This document shows positions 33,144 through 38,916 of a stretch of 38,916 nt of DNA, piece by piece (within the stretch, counting starts at the first letter, position 1; every line of letters starts with the position of its first letter). The notes under the pieces are model-generated. The model saw nothing but the letters and a program-made list of their open reading frames with translations, was not told where the DNA came from and made no database searches. Made by a program: the position numbers and the translations under genes. The DNA is from JBCDAP01 sp038747915 (GTDB lineage: Bacteria > Planctomycetota > Phycisphaerae > Phycisphaerales > UBA1924). The stretch is from NCBI GenBank assembly GCA_038747915.1, contig JBCDJJ010000028.1, forward strand, positions 1-38,916. The letters are read 5' to 3'.

Positions 33144-33387
33144 TTCGCCCCGAGCAAGAGTCCCTACGCCAGGCCGCCGACCATTCGACGGTCCATCATC
33201 AAAAGCGTCTCACACCGAGACCGGTGACTGCCTGACCACACTGCCGAGCCGGCCTCACCGCCGATTCGGTGGCTTGCCACGCGAGCGAGAGCAAGAGATC
33301 ACCTCGCTCACTGTCGGCCTCTGTATAAGCCCGCCCGGGATGGACCGGGCTGGGTGTCGTTCACCGCCGTTGCAAGAGACAGGACTC

Positions 33388-36300
33388 ATGGTGCACACCA
33401 GAACCTCCCCGAACGCCGCGCTCGCCCTCCTCATCGCCGCTGGTCTCACCACCGGCCTCACCTCCCACGCCGCTGCGGAAGTCGACCTCGTCGACGGCCT
33501 CATGACCGTCGATCTCGACAGCAGCGGCATCGACGAAGTCGCCGCCTACGGCAACCCGCTCGTGTTCCAGCAGGTCTCGCCCATCCAAGGCACCAACACC
33601 CTGCCCGTCGACATCGTCGCCTCCATCGACAACTCCAACGTCGCCGGTGTCGGCGGCGTGGAGTTCGACAACACCCCCACCTTCCCTGATGGTGGCGCCG
33701 ACCTCGTGCAGACCGGCCTCGAGATCGCCGTCCCCCTCGCCGAACTCGGCCACGTCCCGGGTGACCCCATCAAGGTCACCGCCATCATCCTCTCCGGTGG
33801 CTTCGGGTTCATGTCGAACCAGGTCGTCGGCTTCAACCCCACCTCGAACGCCAACATCGGCACCCCTGCCACCACCAACTTCACCGACGACCTCAACTTC
33901 CCCGGCAATCAGTTCGTGGTCGTCAACCCCACCCCGGTCAGTGGAGCCACCGCCGTCGACGGCACCATCACCGCCCCGGACGAGGGCGCCAACTACAGCG
34001 CCGCGCTCTGGGAGCAGCAAGGCCCCACCGGCTTCGGCAACTCCAACAACCCCGCACGCGGCGTCTCTTCCGGCTCCGAGCTCAACGCCATCTACGCCTT
34101 CGTGAGCGACAACGGCACCGCCGGCGACACCACCGACGATGTCCTCCACGTCCTGCTCACCGGCAACCTCGAGTCCAACTTCAACCAGCTCGCCGTCTTC
34201 TTCGACGTCGACGAGCTCCTCCAGCCAAACGGCCCCGGCGGCGTCGATGTCGACACCGTCGGTCAGCAGCAGCTCCTCAACTTCAACCCCGACATCGACT
34301 TCAACAACTTCAACAACAACCTCACCGGGCTCACCTTCGACTTCGAGTTCGGTGCCGACTACGCCATCACCATCAACAACGGCAACGTCGACACCCAGAG
34401 CACCGAGTTCGACGACGACCCGATGAACGGCGACGAGCGCCTCGACGACACCGCCGAGTACGGCGTCAGCACCGCGGTCCTCGTCACCACCCCCGTCGAA
34501 GGCTCGGCCGCCCCCGGCGGATTCCAAGACGGCATCGGGGGCGGCTTCCCGAGCTTCATCAGCGGGCCCACCGGCACCCTCGGCGTCGCCCCCTTCTCGG
34601 GTGAAGGCGTCCGCCTCACCGACCTCGGCACCGCGGACGGTGCCGACGACACCGACAACCTCATCATCGACTTCGACCAATCCAACATCGCCGGCACCAC
34701 CGACGCCAACCCCACCGTCACCCTCGGCGCCAATGTGGGCGACCCCGCCCTCGTCGACACCGGCCTCGAGTTCCAGGTCGACCTCAACGACACCGACTGG
34801 GACGGCGCCTCCGATGTCGCCGTCGTCGGCCTCATCGTCAACTCCGACGGCACCCTCGCCTCCAACCAGGTCATCGGCGTGATCCCCGGATCGCCCACCA
34901 ACCTCGAGGCCCCCAACACCATCAACTTCAACGACGCCGATACCTCCGACCCCGAGCGCGCGCCCATCACCGGCAACCAGTCCATCTCCTCCACCACCAC
35001 CGCGCTGCCCGCAGCCACCGTCGACGGCGTCCGCGACGCCTTCTACCCCGCCTCACCGCTCCTCTACGTCAACCCCGGCCTCGCCGCGGGCTTCGGCGAT
35101 AACCTCGATGCCTCCGTCGAAGACTCCACCGGCTCCGAGATCGATAACGCCACCGCCTACATCTCCGACGACGGCCAGCTCAACATCCACATCGGCGGCA
35201 ACCTCCACGGCGGCAACCGGATCGTGCTCGGCATCGATGTCGACGGCAACGCCAACGGCCAGAACCTCCTCCGCGGCGACAACTTCGGCGCCGGCGGCGG
35301 CGTGGTCACCAACATCGGCGATCAGTCCGGCGAAGGCGACGGCCTGCAGTGGGAGGACGGCGTCTTCGTCGACCTCATCGTGACCGCGACTTCCGTCCCG
35401 AACAACAACGGTACCGCCGACCTCGCCGACGACTTCACCGACTTCTTCGTCGACGCCGCGTCCACCCCGACCGACCCCGAGCTCCCCGAGACGCCCTCCA
35501 TCGGCGGCTTCGTGGGCGGCGGCAACGTCGCCGATTCGCTCCCCGTCACCGGCCAGCCCACCTCCGAGTTCGGCTCCGGCGACAACGACGACCCGAGCGA
35601 GCTCCAGGCCAACGGCGACTCGCTCGACGCCGTCTACGTTCAGCGGACCACCGTCGACGGCGAAGATTCGCTCGTCTTCTTCTTCGCGGGCAACCTCTCC
35701 GACGGCTTCAACAAGCTCAACCTCTTCATCGACAACGGGGACGCCAACGGTCAGAACGTCATCATCCCCGAGGGCTCGGCCGATGAGAACCCCATCATCG
35801 ACGGCGACCTCAACCCCCTCGCCCGCATGGGCGGCGTGATCACCGAGACCGACCCCGTCGTCGTCATCGATCCCGCTGGACTCTCCTTCGACAACGTCAT
35901 CGATGCCACCGACCCCGCCTCCGACAACTTCAACGCCACCCACTTCATCTCGCTCGCCCACGGCAACTTCGGCTTCCTCTCCGACTCGCTCGGCAACGAG
36001 ACCATGGAAGAGGGCACGCAGATGTTCGGCAGCTTCGCGACGCTCGTGAACGTCGCCTCCACGCTGCCCGACGCCGAGCGGGCGCGCTTCGTCGGCCAGG
36101 TGCCCACCGGCACCCAAGGCCCGGGCGCCGACCCCTTCAACCCCATCCAGACCAACGGTGTCCCGACCAACGCCGACCCGCTGGGCATCGCCGAACGCTT
36201 CCGCTTCAACATCAACAACTCCAACATCGCCGGCGTCGCCGGCGGCCCGACCCCCTTCGAGGCCGATGACCCCAACGACGGCCTGACCCTCGAGGAGGCG

Positions 36301-36855
36301 ACCAACGCGGTCATGAGCGGTATCGAGCTCGTCGTCCCGCTCGAGGACATCGGCTACGACCCCGACGCCCTCGTCGAGGGCGAGCCCGCCGAGCTCAAGT
36401 TCTTCGCTCACATCTCCGACGGCGTCTACGCCTTCGTCACCTCGCAGGCCCTCCCCTCCACCTGTGATCCCGAGGGCGAGCTCGGCGAGGTCCGCGAGAT
36501 CAACCACAACGACCTCGAGGGCGATCAGTTCATCACCATCTCCCTCCCCGCGGACGGCGAGATGGTCCCGCCCGGCAACGGCGACTTCGTTGTCCGCAAC
36601 GCCGCCACGCTCCCCGGACCGTGCGAGATGGGCGTCGTCGGGCCCAACAACTGCCCGGGCGATACCGACAACGACAACGATGCGGACGCCGACGACTTCA
36701 TCAGAGTCCTCGTCGGCTTCGGCACCACCGAGGGTGCGACCCAGCTCGACGGCGACTTCGACGGCGATGGTGATGTCGACGCCGACGACTTCATCACCAT
36801 GCTCGTCGCCTTCGGCGCCACCTACGACGGCACCCCCGACTGCAACACCCTCTAA
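33388..36855 (+). CDS. Large secreted acidic repeat protein with C-terminal dockerin-like domain
   Basis: 1155 residues. A signal peptide (LALLIAAGLTTGLTSHAAAE) leads a very acidic, Asn/Asp/Gly-rich mature protein. Two internal motif types recur. Type A: IDNSNVAGVGGVEF, IDFDQSNIAGTT and INNSNIAGVAGG, each followed by a strand ending in SNQV or TSQA. Type B: LLTGNLESNFNQLAVFFDVD, IGGNLHGGNRIVLGIDVDG and FAGNLSDGFNKLNLFIDNG, the last two followed by NANGQN or DANGQN. The end holds two calcium-loop repeats, GDTDNDNDADADDFIRVLVG and GDFDGDGDVDADDFITMLVA, as in type I dockerins. It could be a surface or S-layer-like protein. ATG at 33388 chosen for the signal peptide. It ends at a strong terminator. 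Confidence 0.85.
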   Translation: MVHTRTSPNAALALLIAAGLTTGLTSHAAAEVDLVDGLMTVDLDSSGIDEVAAYGNPLVFQQVSPIQGTNTLPVDIVASIDNSNVAGVGGVEFDNTPTFPDGGADLVQTGLEIAVPLAELGHVPGDPIKVTAIILSGGFGFMSNQVVGFNPTSNANIGTPATTNFTDDLNFPGNQFVVVNPTPVSGATAVDGTITAPDEGANYSAALWEQQGPTGFGNSNNPARGVSSGSELNAIYAFVSDNGTAGDTTDDVLHVLLTGNLESNFNQLAVFFDVDELLQPNGPGGVDVDTVGQQQLLNFNPDIDFNNFNNNLTGLTFDFEFGADYAITINNGNVDTQSTEFDDDPMNGDERLDDTAEYGVSTAVLVTTPVEGSAAPGGFQDGIGGGFPSFISGPTGTLGVAPFSGEGVRLTDLGTADGADDTDNLIIDFDQSNIAGTTDANPTVTLGANVGDPALVDTGLEFQVDLNDTDWDGASDVAVVGLIVNSDGTLASNQVIGVIPGSPTNLEAPNTINFNDADTSDPERAPITGNQSISSTTTALPAATVDGVRDAFYPASPLLYVNPGLAAGFGDNLDASVEDSTGSEIDNATAYISDDGQLNIHIGGNLHGGNRIVLGIDVDGNANGQNLLRGDNFGAGGGVVTNIGDQSGEGDGLQWEDGVFVDLIVTATSVPNNNGTADLADDFTDFFVDAASTPTDPELPETPSIGGFVGGGNVADSLPVTGQPTSEFGSGDNDDPSELQANGDSLDAVYVQRTTVDGEDSLVFFFAGNLSDGFNKLNLFIDNGDANGQNVIIPEGSADENPIIDGDLNPLARMGGVITETDPVVVIDPAGLSFDNVIDATDPASDNFNATHFISLAHGNFGFLSDSLGNETMEEGTQMFGSFATLVNVASTLPDAERARFVGQVPTGTQGPGADPFNPIQTNGVPTNADPLGIAERFRFNINNSNIAGVAGGPTPFEADDPNDGLTLEEATNAVMSGIELVVPLEDIGYDPDALVEGEPAELKFFAHISDGVYAFVTSQALPSTCDPEGELGEVREINHNDLEGDQFITISLPADGEMVPPGNGDFVVRNAATLPGPCEMGVVGPNNCPGDTDNDNDADADDFIRVLVGFGTTEGATQLDGDFDGDGDVDADDFITMLVAFGATYDGTPDCNTL

Positions 36856-36936
36856 CCGACCATCTCACCGGACGCCGACCCTGAGCTCCGCGAAGGGCCA
36901 GGCACCGGGACCAACAACCCGACCCGTCTTCTCCGA

Positions 36937-36966
36937 GCCGCCCGCGCCACCGCGGGCGGCTTTTTT
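36937..36966 (+). terminator. Rho-independent terminator
   Basis: GCCGCCCGCG (36937-36946) and CGCGGGCGGC (36951-36960) form a perfect 10-bp stem with a 4-nt loop, followed by six T. It is the clearest intrinsic terminator in the window. Confidence 0.9.
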
Positions 36967-37098
36967 CATGCCGCTGACCGCTCACCTGCCACTCTGACAG
37001 GCCCGTCCGCCACCGCCATCCCGACTGGCAGCGCGACGCCCGCCTGCCAGCCCGCGACCGGCGCGCCCGGACCCCCTCCGCACTGGTCCGCCGCTTGC

Positions 37099-37611
37099 AT
37101 GCCGCCCCGCATGGTGGAGGTCCGCCCCAACCCATCGTCCAGGCTCAACCTGCTCGTCTCCCATGGCGGGTGGCAGGACGACTCATGGGCCGACCGCCTC
37201 CCACGCCTCCTCGAGCCCATGGGCATCCGCTCCTTCCGCGTCACCTCCGGCCGCGAGGCCCAGCACCTCGTCGAGCACCACCCCGTCCACATCGCTGTCG
37301 TCGACCTCGCCCTCCCACTCGAGCCCGATGGCTCGCCGAGCCCCACCAACGAGGGCGGCCCACGACTCCTCGAACTCCTCGCCCGACTCGACCGCCGCCC
37401 CGATGTCATCGTCGTCAAACGACGCCGAGCCAGCCGCGACGAGGCCCGCGAGCTCACCGCAGCCCTCCAGCTCGGCGCCTTCGCGGCCCTCGACCCGCCG
37501 GTCCAACTCGAACTCCTCCTCAAGGTCCTCCAGCGCATCCTCAACAAGCGCTACGCCGACCGGTGGCCCTGCGACCCCAACGATCAACCCCCATCCGAGC
37601 CGCGTGCGTAA
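37099..37611 (+). CDS. Receiver-domain-like protein with degenerate active site
   Basis: 170 residues with the order of a response-regulator receiver: LNLLVSHGG (strand 1), HIAVVDLALP with Asp69 as the phospho-acceptor candidate, DVIVVKRRRA (strand 4), and LGAFAALDPPVQLELLLKVL in place of strand 5 and helix 5. The acidic pair after strand 1 is absent (HGGWQDD instead), and the conserved Lys near strand 5 is replaced by Pro (LDPP). There is no output domain. It may bind a partner without phosphorylation. ATG at 37099 or 37111. The stop codon falls inside a REP-like hairpin. Confidence 0.6.
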   Translation: MPPRMVEVRPNPSSRLNLLVSHGGWQDDSWADRLPRLLEPMGIRSFRVTSGREAQHLVEHHPVHIAVVDLALPLEPDGSPSPTNEGGPRLLELLARLDRRPDVIVVKRRRASRDEARELTAALQLGAFAALDPPVQLELLLKVLQRILNKRYADRWPCDPNDQPPSEPRA

Positions 37612-37622
37612 GCACGCGCGCC
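37597..37622 (+). repeat. REP-like hairpin spanning a stop codon
   Basis: CGCGTGC (37601-37607) pairs with GCACGCG (37612-37618) around GTAA, whose TAA is the stop codon of the receiver-like gene. The GAGCCGCG start matches the repeats at 24686-24741. Confidence 0.6.
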
Positions 37623-37672
37623 AGACTTCCATCACCCCCACAACACCAATCCAACCACGACGCCCCGCCCGC

Positions 37673-37721
37673 CCCCGAGCTACGAATCCCGAACTACGAA
37701 CCGAATCGTCCCCAGTCCCAA
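37673..37721 (+). repeat. Heptamer tract upstream of groES
   Basis: Seven-base units CCCCGAG, CTACGAA, TCCCGAA, CTACGAA, CCGAATC, GTCCCCA, GTCCCAA occupy positions 37673-37721. CTACGAA and TCCCGAA are the same words as before rpe. It lies just ahead of the groES ribosome site. Confidence 0.6.
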
Positions 37722-37746
37722 ACCACCCAACCCCAAGGAGCTCCCC

Positions 37747-38058
37747 ATGCCCGCCACCGCCACCAAGCAAGCCCTCACCCCCCTCGGCAACAAGCTCGTC
37801 CTCCGCCGCGACGAGGCCGAGACCGAGACCGCCTCCGGCATCATCCTCCCCGAGTCGGCCAAGGATCAGCCCAAGACCGGCATCGTCGAGGCCGTCGGCC
37901 CCGGCAACCTCAACACCGACACCGGCGAGCGCATCCCGCTCAACCTCAGTGTCGGCGACCGCGTCATCTTCTCGTCCTACGCCGGCACCGAGATCAAGCT
38001 CGGCGCCGACGACGTGCTCATCCTCTCAGAATCGGATGTGCTCGCCGTCATCGACTGA
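37747..38058 (+). CDS. groES: Co-chaperonin GroES
   Basis: 103-residue lid subunit that works with GroEL in protein folding. AAGGAG lies 6 nt before the ATG. Family blocks: LTPLGNKLVLRRDEAE, the mobile loop region TASGIILPESAKD, VEAVGPGNLN, LNLSVGDRVIFSSYAGTEIK and ILSESDVLAVID. groEL does not follow directly: a heptamer tract and a 67-residue gene lie between. No CIRCE operator is visible upstream, so heat-shock control may use another mechanism. Confidence 0.95.
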   Translation: MPATATKQALTPLGNKLVLRRDEAETETASGIILPESAKDQPKTGIVEAVGPGNLNTDTGERIPLNLSVGDRVIFSSYAGTEIKLGADDVLILSESDVLAVID

Positions 38059-38063
38059 GCCGG

Positions 38064-38140
38064 CCCGGCAGTCGGGAATGGGCACTCGGCAATCGGCCAC
38101 GCTCCTTCCCATTGCCCATTGCCCACTCCCGATTGCCACT
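38064..38140. repeat. Two facing heptamer tracts between groES and the 67-residue gene
   Basis: Left tract: CCCGGCA GTCGGGA ATGGGCA CTCGGCA ATCGGCC (38064-38098). Right tract: CATTGCC CATTGCC CACTCCC GATTGCC (38110-38137). The right tract approximates the reverse complement of the left, so the gap can fold into a long imperfect hairpin. Confidence 0.6.
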
Positions 38141-38143
38141 CCG

Positions 38144-38347
38144 ATGACCAACGATCAACTCCGCACCGCCCTCAACAACCTCAACGGCGAACGCGATGTC
38201 GTCTTCTACTTTCAGTCCTCCGACGAGTGCATGGTCCCCCGGGCCATGCTCATCCCCGACGAGGCCGACCACCTTGTCAAGCTCACCGACGGCCGCCACG
38301 AGTACATCATCGATGCTGAACAAGTTGCCTGGGTGAGGATCGGCTAG
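38144..38347 (+). CDS. 67-residue protein between groES and groEL
   Basis: ATG at 38144, 6 nt after a heptamer tract. The sequence looks like a compact alpha/beta protein: an N-terminal helix (TNDQLRTALNNLNG), strand ERDVVFYFQSSDE, MVPRAMLIPDEADH, and strand YIIDAEQVAWVRI. Charged and well balanced, no signal peptide and no transmembrane helix. No Shine-Dalgarno site is visible. The tight position in a groES-groEL cluster suggests co-expression and possibly a role with the chaperonin, but this is inference. No family is recognised. Confidence 0.6.
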   Translation: MTNDQLRTALNNLNGERDVVFYFQSSDECMVPRAMLIPDEADHLVKLTDGRHEYIIDAEQVAWVRIG

Positions 38348-38355
38348 GGCCGGTT

Positions 38356-38430
38356 CGAGGCATCAGGCACCGGGCACCAGGCATCGGTGTCCGAACCAAC
38401 CCTGATGCCTGATGCCTGCTCCCCGATGCC
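38356..38430. repeat. Facing heptamer tracts before groEL
   Basis: Left units: CGAGGCA TCAGGCA CCGGGCA CCAGGCA (38356-38383). Right units: TGATGCC TGATGCC TGCTCCC CGATGCC (38403-38430). As in the previous tract, the right units resemble the reverse complement of the left ones, with different base words. Confidence 0.6.
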
Positions 38431-38446
38431 TTGCTGTTCAAGAACA

Positions 38447-38462
38447 CGAACGAACGAACGAA
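38447..38462 (+). repeat. Tetranucleotide repeat in the groEL leader
   Basis: Four tandem copies of CGAA lie 48 nt before the groEL ATG. Slippage here could vary leader length without changing the frame. Confidence 0.7.
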
Positions 38463-38510
38463 CCAATCCGAACCTCATACATCGAACCACACACATAGGA
38501 GCCCATCACC

Positions 38511-38916
38511 ATGGCCGCCAAACAGATCGCCTTCGACACCGACGCCCGCGAGCGCCTGCTCCACGGCATCCGCAAGCTCGCTAAAGCAGTCAAGGTCACC
38601 CTCGGCCCCTCCGGCCGCGTGGTCGTCCTCGAGAAGTCCTTCGGCTCGCCCACCGTCACCAAGGACGGCGTCACGGTCGCCAAGGAGATCACCCTGGACG
38701 ACCCCTTCGAGAACATGGGCGCCCAGATGATCAAGGAGGTCGCCTCCAAGTCCTCCAAGGACGCGGGCGACGGCACCACCACCGCCACCGTCTACGCCGA
38801 GGCGATCTTCGCCGAGGGCCTCAAGAACATCACCGCCGGCGCCAACGCCAACCAGGTCAAGCGCGGCATCGACAAGGCGGTCGGTGCGGTGGTCGGCGAC
38901 CTCGAGTCCATCTCCA
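38511..38916 (+). CDS. groEL: Chaperonin GroEL, 5' part (truncated by the window end)
   Basis: First 135 residues of the 60-kDa chaperonin; the frame is open to the window edge. AGGAG lies 9 nt before the ATG. Family motifs: KVTLGPSGRVVVLEKSFGSP, TKDGVTVAKEI, MGAQMIKEVASKSSKDAGDG and TTTATVYAEAIFAEGLKNI. The usual K of LGPKGR is Ser (GPSGR). Together with groES and the 67-residue gene it forms an apparent three-gene cluster. Confidence 0.97.
   Translation, partial: MAAKQIAFDTDARERLLHGIRKLAKAVKVTLGPSGRVVVLEKSFGSPTVTKDGVTVAKEITLDDPFENMGAQMIKEVASKSSKDAGDGTTTATVYAEAIFAEGLKNITAGANANQVKRGIDKAVGAVVGDLESIS

Noticed and set aside
33120..33387. Riboswitch in the long leader
   Set aside because: No conserved core of the common classes (c-di-GMP, cobalamin, SAM, TPP) was recognised by eye.
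33361..36507. Long acidic minus-strand frames opposite the secreted protein gene
   Set aside because: Complement of Gly/Asp/Asn-rich codons gives Val/Glu/Asp-rich shadows. The plus frame has a signal peptide and dockerin end.
37612..37746. CIRCE (HrcA) operator upstream of groES
   Set aside because: No TTAGCACTC-N9-GAGTGCTAA-like inverted repeat could be found.
37673..38430. CRISPR array
   Set aside because: The 7-nt tracts have no 25-40 base repeat with unique spacers of constant length, and no cas genes are nearby.

Overview
The window looks like chromosomal DNA of a planctomycete, most probably class Phycisphaerae. The evidence is indirect: high GC content, a PEP-CTERM-type tail ending in RRRR, two secreted proteins ending in dockerin-like Asp-rich repeats, two pseudopilins with a C-terminal HPGN...DGHAE motif of the kind common in Planctomycetes, and several families of short palindromic intergenic repeats. 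No rRNA, tRNA, CRISPR array, prophage or transposase gene was recognised.

Layout. Positions 158-4819 (minus) read pabC, folP, trxA, then a Lol-type permease and its ATPase. hom (plus) starts head-to-head with pabC, 23 bp away, and is followed by mreB. Positions 7735-14111 (minus) hold a PEP-CTERM protein, a DUF429 protein, a 58-residue membrane protein, guaB, a dockerin-like secreted protein and thrC. Positions 14175-17372 (plus) hold a class I glutamine amidotransferase, rpe, a catalytically dead histidine-phosphatase homologue and accD. dacB (minus) faces a stand-alone tRNA-binding-domain protein (plus), followed by two paralogous pseudopilins. Then come ilvE (minus), serA (plus), pepF (minus), a Clp/SppA-like exported protease with an apparent inactive paralogue (minus), a CCA-adding-type nucleotidyltransferase (minus), a small membrane protein (plus), rsmD and a beta-rich envelope protein (minus). 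The last part (plus) is a 1155-residue secreted acidic protein with a strong terminator, a degenerate receiver-domain protein, groES, a 67-residue protein and the start of groEL, which runs off the window.

Most genes are housekeeping: folate (pabC, folP), threonine, serine and branched-chain amino acids (hom, thrC, serA, ilvE), purines (guaB), fatty acids (accD), cell wall and shape (dacB, mreB), and RNA maturation (nucleotidyltransferase, rsmD).

The most unusual material is around the genes. Many start codons lack a Shine-Dalgarno sequence but have a TANNNT-like hexamer 6-8 nt upstream, which suggests leaderless transcription. Two unrelated head-to-head gene pairs share the same 23-bp spacer design with overlapping back-to-back hexamers. 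Gaps around rpe, groES and groEL are filled with 7-nt periodic tracts of differing sequence. Paired REP-like palindromes (REPIN-like) occur at gene ends, and one REP-like hairpin appears to be translated inside a gene. Two proteins seem to be pseudoenzymes. All calls come from reading the sequence; no database search was run.
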